64,000 nt of DNA from Wyeomyia smithii (taxonomy: Eukaryota > Arthropoda > Insecta > Diptera > Culicidae). Position numbers and translations under genes: made by a program. Positions within the stretch are counted from its first letter, which is position 1; the number at the start of each line of letters is the position of its first letter. Location: positions 50,191,674 to 50,255,673 of the forward strand of contig NC_073694.1 in the NCBI RefSeq assembly GCF_029784165.1, in the 5' to 3' direction. Shown here piece after piece: positions 47,746 through 58,239 of the stretch. The notes under the pieces are model-generated. The model was not told the DNA's origin and made no database searches. It saw only the letters and a list, made by a program, of their open reading frames with translations.

Positions 47746-48749
47746 TACAAATCAAAGAAAAAAGAGGTGGCTTGAACCTAGTCGTAAGCAAATAAAAGTC
47801 TGTTCTCAGTCAAGCTGACTGAGAAAATGAAGCACAATTAGCTTATTTATACTTGGTACCAGCTTAGACCAATAGAAAGTAAGAATGCTGTCGGGGCCGC
47901 GCACAATTGTGTATGGGGTTTATTTCAATAGAGCAAACATATGTTCAACTTCCTGATTTGAGACCAATTTGAACCAACAGACAATAGGATGGTATGTTCA
48001 TGGTTTATTTCACAAAAATCAAAGTTGAAATGATAAATTTGCGCATGATTATTAGATGAGAAAAAAATAGGTTAAAAATAAATTTTCACAGGAAATAGAT
48101 GAAAGAGAGTGGCGATGAAAATTATTGATGTAACGAGAGGAAATAAAGTTACCTAATGAGTTTTAAATTGAGCAATCAATAAAATACCTTGGCAATCATT
48201 TACAGTTTTTGTTCAATATTTAAATCTTTTCTATGAGAAACTGTATTTTTAAAAGTTGAAAAACTTAGAAAGGGAATGAGAAAAGTCGTCAGATTGACCT
48301 TCAAACAAAAGTTTTGAATCATCACACGCAAAAGTTCAAGCTTACATCAATCGATGTAAGTTGCACAATAAATGCTCTGGCTTTGCACAACAAATACGTC
48401 AAGAGGATAACGCAACAGTTGCGTAATGAATACATTGACAGAGACCGAAATCAGAATATGTATAATACTTGTTTCGTTGGGATCATCACCGCCTAATTTT
48501 ATTTCTGTTGAATTATCGACGTTTATCGGTGAGAAATAAATTAAAAGCCACAAATTTCCGGACGTTTCGAGTTACTTATTTATTTTTTCAGTCATTTTCA
48601 GCGGATTCTACGAATACATAAAACTACAAAACCTTACTAACATTTTTCAAACAACACTTACTTGCTAGACTAAAAAACTATACCGGCGTACTGTTTCACT
48701 TCTATCGATCTGTTTATTCCCTCCTTTTACCTTCTATCAATGACAGATC

Positions 48750-49145
48750 TTATTGTTTCTGTTGTTGTTTACTGTTGATCTTTAGCTTTTCAAACAACCC
48801 GTTGTAAGCCGATCTAAATTTGATCGAATCACGCTGTAGGTTGAATGTGTTTTCCTCACCTTTAATTTTTATGTAAAAAGTTTCTGCTATGAGACGTGTG
48901 TCAGTTTTAGTTATCTCGTCATGTATTCTTGTTTTTTCAAAATCGAAAATATGTCCCTCATTTATTGTGTGTTGTACTAATCCCGTGGTACCTATGCTTT
49001 TTGACTTGACATCATTTTTATGTTGATCTATTCGTTTCTTTAAAAATTGATTAGTTTGGCCAATATATGATTTATCAGTGCAAACACCGCATGGTATTTC
49101 ATAAACCACATTAGTTTTTCGATGTTTTTCAATTTTGTCTTTCAA
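48750..49145 (-). pseudogene. Penelope-like GIY-YIG endonuclease, left copy
   Basis: An open stretch of 131 residues with VVYEIPCGVCTDKSYIGQTN, the Penelope version of the GIY-YIG core (Y...C...C...YIGQT), then LKKRIDQHKNDV and LVQHTINEGHIFDFEKTRI with the His/Glu region. This domain nicks DNA during insertion. This copy is intact to its stop, unlike its partner on the right, but the RT upstream is frameshifted from it by a 300-bp non-open stretch. Confidence 0.88.
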
Positions 49146-49444
49146 TTTCGAGAAGATTATATCCTTAATTTTGTCAGTTGGTTTGAAAGCTAATACAATG
49201 TTGAATTGTCTTAAATATTTTCTCAGTTTTTCTCCTAAGCCTGGTATGTATGGTGTTGAAATAAACTAAGGGCTAAGTGTCGTCTTGCTAGTGGTCGTAT
49301 TGTAATGTTTTTATGTTCGTTCTTGTATTAATCTGTTAATCAAAACTTTTGGGAAATAATTATTACCGAGAATATACCTAACTGTTTCTAAGCTTGTTGG
49401 TCTGTATTCTGGCTGACTTAGTTTCAAAGCTCTATCAATAAGTG

Positions 49445-49795
49445 TTATAGCTGTATTTTTTTGTGACTCATGGGGCTTACAGAATTATAGCCAAGATATC
49501 TACCTTCTGAGTCTTTAGGCATCCATTCGGTAGTTACCTTGCCGTTCTCCCGCCTGACTATGGTGTCCAAAAACCTAAGTTTAGCGTTGTCTTCTAACTC
49601 TAAGGTGAATTGCAGTCTCGGGTGGAAACTGTTGAAAACAGCCAACATCCGATCTACTTTGTCCTTTCGTACAGCTGCCACGCAATCATCCAAAAAGGCT
49701 GGTGTGATGTTTTCCTGTTGAAGTTGATCTAGAGCAGTGTTTTCCAATCTCTCCAATACAATATTTGCCACCACTGAAGTGGAAATTTTCACCAA
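49445..49795 (-). pseudogene. Penelope-like RT palm, left copy (catalytic box deleted)
   Basis: Minus-strand frame with VVANIVLERLENTALDQLQQ, RKDKVDRMLAVFNSFHPRLQ and RFLDTIVRRENGKVTTEWMP. At the catalytic motif the right copy has FKRYVDDCVAAV, but here 12 bases are missing and the frame reads AFLDDCVAAV, so the Y-V part of the Y-V-D-D box is lost. That alone would disable RT. Confidence 0.85.
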
Positions 49796-49819
49796 TATAC
49801 CAAAGGAAAATTTTATGGA

Positions 49820-50267
49820 AATGCTCGCACTTCGCGTTTCGGAGTCGGTTTTTTAAACAAGAGTTTGCGTTACCGATGGGATTGCCACTTTCTCCAGTGG
49901 TGGCAAATATTGTATTGGTAGAGATTGGTAAACACTGTATAGTGTATAGAGATTGGTAAACACTGCTCTAGATCAACTTCAACAGGAAAACATCACACCA
50001 GCCTTTTTCAAGCGGTATGTGGATGATTGCGTGGCAGCTGTACGAAAGGACAAAGTAGATCGGATGTTGGCTGTTTTCAACAACTTCCACCCGAGACTGC
50101 AATTCACCTTAGAGTTAGAAGACAACGCTAAACTTAGGTTTTTGGACACCATAGTCAGGCGGGAGAACGGCAAGGTAACTACCGAATGGATGCCTAAAGA
50201 CTCAGGAGGTAGATATCTTGACTATAATTCTGTAAGCCCCATGAGTCACAAAAAAATACAGCTATAA
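49820..50267 (+). pseudogene. Penelope-like RT palm, right copy
   Basis: Starts with FKQEFALPMGLPLSPVVANI (RT motif B region) in one frame, then after a 25-bp tandem duplication (TAGAGATTGGTAAACACTGT repeated, near 49920-49970) continues in the frame with FKRYVDDCVAAVRKDKVDRM (catalytic YVDD) and RFLDTIVRRENGKVTTEWMP. The duplication and a frameshift near 50267 break it. Confidence 0.85.
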
Positions 50268-50566
50268 CACTTATTGACAGAGCTTTAAAACTAAGTCAGC
50301 CAGAATACAGACCAACAAGCTTAGAAACAGTTAGGTATATTCTCGGTAATAATTATTTCCCAAAAGTTTTGATTAACAGATTAATACAAGAACGAACATC
50401 AAAACATTACAATACGACCACTAGCAAGACGACACTTAGCCCTTAGTTTATTTCAACACCATACATACCAGGCTTAGGAGAAAAACTGAGAAAATATTTA
50501 AGACAATTCAACATTGTATTAGCTTTCAAACCAACTGACAAAATTAAGGATATAATCTTCTCGAAA

Positions 50567-50960
50567 TTGAAAGACAAAATTGAAAAACATCGGAAAACTA
50601 ATGTGGTTTATGAAATACCATGCGGTGCTTGCACTGATAAATCATATATTGGCCAAACTAATCAATTTTTAAAGAAACGAATAGATCAACATAAAAATGA
50701 TGTCAAGTCAAAAAGCATAGGTAACACGGGATTAGTACAACATACAATAAATGAGGGACATATTTTCGATTTTGAAAAAACAAGAATACATGACGAGATA
50801 ACTAAAACTGACACACGTCTCATAGCAGAAACTTTTTACATAAAAATTAAAGGTTAGGAAAACACATTCAACCTACAGCGTGATTCGATCAAATTTAGAT
50901 CGGCTTACAACGGGTTGTTTGAAAAGCTAAAGATCAACAGTAAACAACAACAGAAACAAT
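50567..50960 (+). pseudogene. Penelope-like GIY-YIG endonuclease, right copy (nonsense mutation)
   Basis: Same protein as 48750-49145 with VVYEIPCGACTDKSYIGQTN. The frame is closed by TAG at 50855-50857 where the left copy has GAG (KIKG-stop versus KIKGEENTF); beyond it the frame continues open with FNLQRDSIKFRSAYNGLFEK to about 50960. The single substitution is the only break in the domain. Confidence 0.88.
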
Positions 50961-51230
50961 AAGATCTGTCATTGATAGAAGGTAAAAGGAGGGAATAAAC
51001 AGATCGATAGAAGTGAAACAGTACGTCGGTATAGTTTTTTAGTCTAGCCAGTAAGTGTTGTTTGAAAAATGTTAGTAAGGTTTTGTAGTTTTATGTATTC
51101 GTAGAATCCGCTGAAGATGACTGAAAAAATAAATAAGTAAGTCGAAACGTCCGGAAATTTGTGGCTTTTAATTTATTTCTCACCGATAAACGTCGATAAT
51201 TCAACAGAAATAAAAATATATGTATAATAC

Positions 51231-52740
51231 ACACAAAATCGTAGTATTTCGGTAGACTTCGGTTTTGGGCAAACGATCAGTTTTGGGGTGCTCAAAAACC
51301 CGCTGGTTACTTTCACGAGTCGGTGCGTATCAAAGGCTCGTGCATCCCTAATCACAGTCAGCAACCGAAAACAGCTATAAGCGAGCCTTGAGAACAGAAC
51401 TTACTGACGCTGGTGCCAGTAACGTGGAACCGAATGCATATGAATAAAACCAGAGTTATCGTTAAATGCAAAATGTTTCAAACAAATCCAATGTCTTTTT
51501 ATTTGTTACTGATTCGATGATGTTTTTAAATGACCGGATTCATGAGAGTGAATCAATCAGTTCATATTTGCATTAACCATTAACCCATTAACCAAGATCA
51601 TCAGATTTCTGCTTGCACTGCTTCAACGATAGCAGCATTCTGAAAAATATTACCAATACCAGTATAAATCATCATCATGGCAATAGACCTTCCTATCTGC
51701 GCTAGTCTTAGTGGTCGATTTCACTAATACAAGTTTAATTTTGGTTGCAAATAATCAACACGCTGGTAGTTACAAAAAATTTTCTCCTGCCCCGAGCTTT
51801 TATTCAAGTTGTAAGCCGATTTTTACTTTTATTTCATCTGGTTTTCCACTAAAACAAAGTTTTTTAAAACAGGTAACACTAATGAACTAGGATTCATAAT
51901 TGCAATATTTTTCGAAATTTAATATCAGCTGATTTTTTGGTTGAAAACAAATCGATTTTATTAGGATACAGACTAAGTCTGTATTGGTGAGATCTGGCGT
52001 AGAAAGCTCTTTACTAGCACCGGTTAATACTTCAAAAGTGTTTTGATTTTGAGCCGTCCAATACATTGAACATTCACTATAGCACCAAATGCGTTATGAG
52101 CAGCACACATTCGTTGTACTGGTTCCGAAACAGTACAAAATACGCTCTGAAAAGACACATTATTGATGTGGTTACGCACAGTCCAACTTTTGCGTGCATA
52201 CTCGAATATTTTAACAATAAGCTGACAATTTGGGTTTGCTCAGGCAAAAGTCTGAAACAATTCGAACTATCCTGAGAAGTCCAAAATGGCCTACTGCGCA
52301 AGTCGGATAATTCGATGCAACGCGAAAAAAAAAATCGGAATGAGCATGATAAGGCATTGCAAGTCATGAGACCTCTTAGAACAATAGAAACGAAATTGAA
52401 ACATGCTCCCGATCACCCTTCAGTTCAAGAATCCTAAAATTGGCCTCTCCAAAGCCTCGGTAGCAAGCAGCACAAACGAAATCATCAACAAGCAGAAAAA
52501 AACACAAAACTCCCTTGCTCGACCAATCGTTTCTGTCGCTCAAATCGATCAATAAAAGTGTGTGCGTTCACGCAGTCATAGTAATATTTCGACCTTTTTC
52601 AAAACCCTGATCATCTTTATTCGGATAACTTACACTTGCGAAAACCGTATAAATCCATTGTTCCAGAATACCACGCGAGCGGAAAATTTTCACGTCCGAC
52701 TCCGACCGTGGCGATCTTTTGTGCAAATTAAGCATAACTA
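51231..52740. other. Intronic stretch with no feature recognised
   Basis: AT-rich sequence without recognised repeat, domain or exon. The open frames are short and mutually overlapping. Confidence 0.4.
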
Positions 52741-52744
52741 CTCT

Positions 52745-53680
52745 TATCTATATAATAAAAATAAGTTCGAGTCCGCAAATCACGATTCAACTCAAGAACG
52801 AATCAGCGGATCGGTATGAAAATTTATATGTAAATGTTTCCGGAGACGAGAAAGGTTATTATGCTAGTTTGATACCCCTCTCTTCTCTAAAAAGGCCTTC
52901 CTTATAAAAAATACACAAAATTCTACATATCTCAAGAACTAATCAAGCAAATGGAACCAAATTTGATATATTTGTATGCTAGTTCGACACCCCTCCCTGC
53001 TCTGTAAAGAAGATGCCCCATACAAATGAAACACAAATTTCTCCATACTTTGAGAACCAATCAAGCAAATGGAACCAAATTTGACATGTGGAGGTTTTCA
53101 GGAGCAACAAATATTTATATGGTAGTTCGAAACTAATCTCTCCTCTGGAAAGAAGATGGCATCCACACAGATGAAACACATAGTTCAACTATTTTTCAGG
53201 AAAACAGCTTAAATAGAACAAAATGATGCAAAAAGCAAGGAAAGCCTTGGTACTACATTCCGATACGAAACTCGACATTCTGTTTATCATACACAGACTT
53301 CGCAGCCAACTGTTAGGTGTACAGGACAATTGCGGGGCTAGCGCTACGATCCTACTGACACTAACAGTCTCTCCCGAGCCGGGACGCGAACATACGACGA
53401 CTGGCTTGTTAGGTCAGCATCGTACCTTGAGACCAACTGGGAGGGCTGGGAACAAAATGATGCACAAAACATTCTAAAATTCTAAAATGGCGACTTCCGG
53501 TTTCTGGGAAACAGACCAAAATGACCGAATATTACCTGAAATAGTCCAGAAACTAGCTCCGCTTGAAATGCAAGATGGCGACTTCTGCTCTCTGGAAAAT
53601 AGCCCAAAATTGTCGAATACCACCCAATATGGGTATTTGCAAAATTTGAATGATTTTTAAAGGCCACAAATCAACTCCCA
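52745..53680 (-). mobile_element. Inverted copy of the composite tandem-array repeat, split by a SINE
   Basis: Starts with ATCTATATAATAAAAATAAG (the inverted 3' end), followed by array-B monomers in reverse (AATCAAGCAAATGGAACCAA near 52943 and 53068), then, after the SINE, array-A monomers in reverse (TAAAATGGCGACTTCCGG near 53483 and CAAGATGGCGACTTC near 53571). This is a smaller version of 37689-39906 with fewer monomers. The left end signature (TAGCTGACCCGG) was not found. Confidence 0.65.
53231..53449 (-). mobile_element. tRNA-derived SINE with 15-bp target duplication
   Basis: On the minus strand a tRNA-like head reads TTGGTCTCAAGGTACGATGC (A box region) and GTATGTTCGCGTCCCGG (B box), then a non-tRNA body. 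GAACAAAATGATGCA flanks it (53216-53230 and 53450-53464). It is inserted between the two array types of the inverted composite repeat. Confidence 0.82.
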
Positions 53681-54063
53681 GAATTTTATCTTTCTAAGCG
53701 AAATTCATGGAAATATGTATATGCTTACCTACTTCATCGATTTCATGCAATGAATTGGCTCAGGTCAAAAAATTACGCTATTATTTAAGACATGTCAGTT
53801 ATTCCACTGACATGATTTTCACTGAGAATTGGTACGAGTGACACTCAATATCAGTTGGAAGAGAGTTTAAATGAAATTGCTGTTGTATCATTTTGCAGTG
53901 TCGAAATTTTGCAACACTGGTTGGAATATGACCTTGTACGATAAAGTACAATACAATGTGGGGTGCTTCCAAGTTTAGTAATTTTTTTACACAGCTATTT
54001 TCATTCAAATCCTCCTGTCACAGTGTGACGATTCTAACGTCAAACTATGTTTCTCTTTTTCAG

Positions 54064-54129
54064 GACGCAGACTGCATCGAACGGTTGAACGAATCCGGCG
54101 AGCTGCGAAAAATGCTCAAACCTTACAAA
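54064..54129 (+). CDS. GRXCR1-like protein, short exon
   Basis: This 66-bp exon encodes exactly 22 codons, DADCIERLNESGELRKMLKP plus YK. It is flanked by a polypyrimidine-CAG acceptor and an AAA|GTATCT donor, and both ends are phase 0, so it joins in frame to the exon ending at 42601 and to the one starting at 54219. In glutaredoxins this segment follows the cis-proline strand and forms the last helix (G-D/G-A-D...LxxSGELxxLL). The short length and the phase symmetry mean that skipping it would keep the frame. The intron before it is 11,462 bp and filled with transposons. Confidence 0.9.
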
Positions 54130-54218
54130 GTATCTACTCAAATAGACTGGTTAAGCCCTCCCGCGTCCATCCCTGCTCATTCTGCTTTCTTTTTTTTTCA
54201 TTTTTTTCCTACTCCTAG

Positions 54219-54392
54219 TGCCTCGAGTCATCCTTCACGTGCAAAACCTGCGGCGGCTACCGGCTCCTGCCCTGTCCGTCTTGTGGCGGCTCGAAAAAGT
54301 CCATCCATCGTAACCACTTCACGGCAGAGTTTATCGCGCTCAAGTGCATGAACTGCGACGAAGTGGGCCTGGTCAAGTGCCACAGCTGCTGA
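54219..54392 (+). CDS. GRXCR1-like protein, terminal exon (cysteine-rich zinc motifs)
   Basis: The last coding exon follows an acceptor TTTTTCCTACTCCTAG and ends at TGA 54390-54392. It encodes 57 residues with four CxxC pairs (CKTCGG, CPSCGG, CMNCDE, CHSC), the DnaJ-like zinc-binding tail typical of GRXCR1 proteins; the protein ends at HSC. The intron before it is only 89 bp, in contrast with the 11.5-kb one upstream. The three exons together cover the complete Grx plus Cys-rich module of about 157 residues. The 3' UTR probably continues downstream. An AATAAA-rich stretch lies near 55430, but I cannot place the polyadenylation site. Confidence 0.9.
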   Translation, partial: CLESSFTCKTCGGYRLLPCPSCGGSKKSIHRNHFTAEFIALKCMNCDEVGLVKCHSC

Positions 54393-55570
54393 GACCCGTC
54401 GTCGTCCTAGAATAGTGCAAAGCAGGGGTAATGCGGCGCGAATGTCCAACTAAAATTAGGCAGATTGAGCTCGAATTGAAAAACTGAAAAACCAATTTGT
54501 TTCTTTTATTTTAGGTGTCGATTGACGAGGTCCCAGTCCGCGTGGGTGTGAACCAAATGGCGAAGAACTTCGGCAGCGTCATGCTGGAGGGGCTGACATG
54601 TGCTAACATTTTGCAATATTAGTTTGATAAGCCGTTTGCAGAAGTAGAGTTGTGATAAACACTGTTCGTTCGATAGTTGGTAGGCGCTCGCGCACACACT
54701 TTCATACTCTATTTGCTCAAGCAGTATCCGAATATTGCCGTAAACTGATACTGTAAAAAACAACTGCTGGTTCTATATTGAGTATTATCCGTATCCGTAG
54801 TTCTATATGTATCCGTACTTTAAGCAAGAATCTACCACTTTTCAATGATGCGAATTATTTATAACTAATCGTCGTTATAGCATTCCTTGCTAGGAATTCA
54901 GCTTTTTGCGTGATTTTTTGGTGGTTGTTGTGGTTGGTCAGTAACATAAGAAATAAACTTTATTAAGTAACCTAAAACTTGACATTACAATTGAAGACAT
55001 CACATTTTGGTGTATTTGAACTTGAGATAGTAACAACGTAAGATTGTATCAACTAAAAACAAAAATAGAAACAACAGCTTCAACTAACCTTCCACGTCTG
55101 CCAAAAGTCACGTAAACGGCCTGAATTTTGAACCTATGCTTGTTTGTATAATTAATTTTTCTGCGTTTAGTTGACTGCGTAGGGCGTGCAATGCGTAAAG
55201 TAACACAAATAAAAATAGAAGCAATTATTCGGTAAGGCAGCTGATTTTAGGCATTTTTGTTATTACGTAATGGCAAAACTAGTAGATAAATGTACATAAT
55301 AGAAAGATACGACGTGCTGAATACGTTCTATTTTCACAATCAACTGGCTGAACCGAAGGCAAAAGTGTAGAGATAAAACGACGGTTGAGTATTCAAGTGT
55401 AATTTTTAATTGGCACACAGTTTCAGAAAATAAATAAACACAAAAATTGATTGCAACATTACATTAAGAAACAAACTAACTATGGAGTACCCGCTTGGAC
55501 GAATAGATCAATCGTTATCGAAATATATTTTTGTGCAAAATTCGATTCTTTTTTCGATATGTTGTAGAAC
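54393..55570 (+). other. Downstream flank / probable 3' UTR of the GRXCR1-like gene
   Basis: This stretch lacks a recognisable repeat at its start. A segment at 54516-54627 is open on + (reading VSIDEVPVRVGVNQMAKNF...) after a TTTTATTTTAG that looks like a splice acceptor. It could be an alternative terminal exon, a fragment of another gene or chance. An AT-rich tail with AATAAATAAA near 55430 could carry a poly(A) signal. Confidence 0.35.
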
Positions 55571-55584
55571 AGAAAGAAAGCATA

Positions 55585-55850
55585 AACAAACAATATCGCA
55601 CGCAAGCCTGGGGGCGGGCTTATGCGGTCTCGATCAACTAGATTAGTTGAGAGAATTCGTTATCGATATTGTTTTTTTGGCATGTGTAGGATAAGTACAA
55701 CGATACACCGTGCCCCAGTGCTGTGTCGAGAAAATTTCCAGCTCGAAAAGATCCTCGACCTGATCGGGAATCGAACCCGATGTCACAACCGTGTGGGAGA
55801 GCTAGCCGACCGACATCGCTAACCACAGAACCACGGGGACCACAAAAGAG
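55585..55850 (-). mobile_element. Feilai-like tRNA-derived SINE with 14-bp target duplication
   Basis: On the minus strand: GGTCCCCGTGGTTCTGTGGT, TTAGCGATGTCGGTC (A box) and ATCGGGTTCGATTCCCGATC (B box), then the body with GAGCTGGAAATTTTCTCGAC, CGGTGTATCGTTGTACTTAT and GATAACGAATTCTCTCAACT. AGAAAGAAAGCATA is repeated at 55571-55584 and 55851-55864. I recognise the body as Feilai-type from memory. The tRNA-like head is not a functional tRNA gene: the 3' side has no acceptor-stem partner. Confidence 0.85.
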
Positions 55851-55864
55851 AGAAAGAAAGCATA

Positions 55865-56499
55865 GCAGCAGTTTATTTAGCAGTTTTAGTGATGTCGAAT
55901 CGAATCTACTGAACTTCTGTATTACGACCTTAAATAGAAGATACTTTCTGCTTTGAATTTACCTCGAGTTTTAAAAAACGTTTCTAAGTTTTAATCAGAG
56001 CCGGAATTATGAGTGTGGGTGCCCGGGGCCCAGTATGTATATATTTAGAACCTCTATACAGCTTTGAAAACTTAGCAAAAAAATTTCAGATATTTTTAAA
56101 ACATCTTTCTATAAAGTTTCTACTCTGAAAACTTATCAATTACATGTTCAACACTAAATTCCTTCATTATGTATAGGTATACCGTATTCGCGACTACATA
56201 ATGTCAAATTTAACAGCTTTTCATTCTTCAAAGCCATACGGAACATATTTTTAATTGGTTTCGTTTTTGCAAAAGACGGTTTCTCCCGTTGCGCTCGAAA
56301 CCAATAGATTGAATTGAATACGCAATGCAATTTTAGTGTTTAGAATACATTTTGTATATTGTTTTTCGAAATCACATTGTACCAATGTAATTCATAGGAT
56401 ATATTCTCTAGACTCGGAAACTGTTTAGTAAGTGAGTTCTCTTGTTAGGGAGCAGACTTTTGAATTTTTTTATTTCATAAGAAAAGTTTTTTTTTTCTT
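55865..56499. other. AT-rich flank, nothing recognised
   Basis: No repeat, domain or exon recognised. A CCGGGGCCCAG patch near 56023 is isolated. Confidence 0.35.
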
Positions 56500-56754
56500 C
56501 ACGCTTATAATTTTTTGCCGGGTCTCGGTAATTTATTGCCGAGAACGGAAAAATGACAGCTGTCACATTTTTTCGTAAATCTCGGTTCAACTTAACTGAA
56601 ATCTCGGATTTCGGATATTTTGTGCCGAAATTTTAGTTTAATGATCCGAGATTTACGAAAAAATGTGACAGCTGTCATTTTTTCTCAACCAAGCACTCAG
56701 TGGTGCCGTACTCGGTAATAAATTACCGAGACCCGACAATAAATTTTAAGTGTG
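56500..56754. mobile_element. 255-bp palindromic MITE
   Basis: The two halves are inverted almost throughout: CACGCTTATAATTTTTTGCC / CACACTTAAAATTTATTGTC at the ends, GGGTCTCGGTAATTTATT(G/A)CCGAG next, and ATGACAGCTGTCACATTTTT inside. The inner parts pair around a centre near 56610. It has no coding capacity. The target duplication is unclear. Confidence 0.8.
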
Positions 56755-58230
56755 TTGATTTGTATCGGTGACAGTGTGTTTTTTTCATTTTAAACATTAG
56801 ACATCCAACAATATATAAATCAATTCAGAAATTTTCACTTAAAAGTCGGTTTGATGTTAGACAGCTCAGTTCCCAGAGCTTACTGGTGTTTTGCGCCTAG
56901 GTATAGGCAAATAAACAGACATGAATGAGAAATTCACCACTTTAGTCTCCTCAACAAAGAAAAATAAACAGGTAAGTTTTCCATACCGGTTGAGAGGACC
57001 GAAAAGTAGAGTTGGGGTGAAAGATTTGATATATTACAATAATAAAGGGGGGAAGAGCATATAACAAGGGGTGAAACTTTTTGGTCAATGAAGCGTGAAA
57101 TTCAATGCACAATTTTGTTTCTAACTTGCCTCCTTTCGATTTATGGTTTAATTTTTTTCAATTAATCTCAATACATGAAAGAACCAGTTATTTTTTGGAG
57201 AAACAACAATTGCATCATCACAATCGAAATGAGATGTAAAAAACTATAAAAAGTATTTAAACAGCGGAAATGTTCGGTTTATTACTATTACGTCATCTTT
57301 ATGTATGGATATCTCCTAAAAGAGTTAGGAACGAAAGGATTCAGAGTTCAGGGTTAGGCATTTCTACCAATTCAGGATCTTCTTGTACTTCGTCTAGACA
57401 CGGCGTCCAGTATCATTTTGTACTGGTAAAACCGGAATCTTGGCCCGCTTCTTTCGGGTTGTGGATGTCCTTTTTAATTCATGCAGCACATGAATGTTTT
57501 TGGCCAGTAGTTTGGTTGTCTGCTGGTTAGGGTTCTGATGGCAGCTGAGGAAATGGATTCCATACTTCCTGGCCGCTTGACGAAAGGACAGTTTATTCTA
57601 TGTAAGATCTTTGCAGCGTGCGTCAGATGGAGTTTTTGTTTATTTTTGTATCTCTTTGTTAATAAATCCTGACCAAGATAAATGCTGAGAATATACAAAA
57701 CATGTTTAGACATCATTTGACAAAAAAAATGATTTTATTTCTCAAAACTGCTTGTTTTTGTGTAAAAGTATTCGTTATAGCGATGTTTCTATTCACCCCA
57801 TGATTTTGCAAACCGGTAGTTTACCATGAAACCTAAGCGAAAGCATGATAAGTACCTTGCGGCAATCGTCAAACTCACTATGAAAACTTAAAATGCTTTA
57901 CTACTGACCCAGTACAGCACACGAACAAGCTCAAAGTGGAACAAAATAACTTCCATAGGTGAAGTTTTTTAGCCCTCGTAAACGCTCTGAACATGAGCCT
58001 CCATTTTGTAATTTCTTAACAAACTGACAGTAGTAGTAGCTTCTAACCGATAAATGGGTTTAGTAGACTTGTTTACTACTGAACTATCCGAGAAAATTCT
58101 GTAACAAAGTTTCTTAATGTTATCAAAGACTTGTATCAACATTTTCAAAGTTCAGAAGTTTCGTTTCTATTCGCCCCACTGTTTCTATTCACCCCGTATT
58201 ACGGTATTCTAGCATTTTAGGTTCCGCAAA
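56755..58230. other. Possible large MITE with TTCTATTCACCCC motifs
   Basis: TTTCTATTCACCCC occurs at about 57786 and 58182 and TTTCTATTCGCCCC at about 58164; on the left, AAGGGGTGAAAC (about 57068) and TTGGGGTGAAAG (about 57011) are in opposite sense. Together with CCCCGTATTACGG at 58190-58203 this resembles element ends, but the borders are not provable. The rest is unexplained. Confidence 0.3.
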
Positions 58231-58239
58231 CTGAAAATC

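Larger units (their letters stand above)
48469..51217. mobile_element. Two Penelope-like elements joined head to head (large palindrome)
   Basis: The left half (minus strand) and right half (plus strand) are inverted, 5'-truncated copies of one Penelope-like element. They share the 3' end from TTTTATTTCTGTTGAATTAT / reverse complement inward, up to the RT palm near the axis (about 49800). ATATGTATAATAC flanks the whole (48456-48468 and 51218-51230), a possible 13-bp target duplication, so the pair would have inserted as one unit. Each half has RT followed by GIY-YIG endonuclease. The halves differ by about a few percent and by small indels. Confidence 0.85.
42602..54063 (+). other. 11.5-kb intron of the GRXCR1-like gene
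   Basis: The intron is bounded by GTAAGT at 42602 and a CTTTTTCAG acceptor ending at 54063. It contains, in order, a repeat at 44.2-45.8 kb, a 5'-truncated I-clade LINE (45982-46656), a tRNA-headed SINE (near 47.5 kb), a Penelope-like inverted pair (48469-51217) and an inverted array element with a SINE in it (52.7-53.7 kb). No additional coding exon of the family is evident between the two phase-0 junctions. Confidence 0.8.

Noticed and set aside
53360..53449. Second tRNA gene candidate
   Set aside because: Same reason: SINE head flanked by a 15-bp duplication.
54506..54763. 85-codon minus-strand frame
   Set aside because: It overlaps an equally open plus-strand segment after a splice-like site; neither is supported enough to be called.
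55750..55840. tRNA gene on the minus strand
   Set aside because: A and B boxes are present, but the sequence is the head of a SINE with target duplication and lacks a paired acceptor stem.
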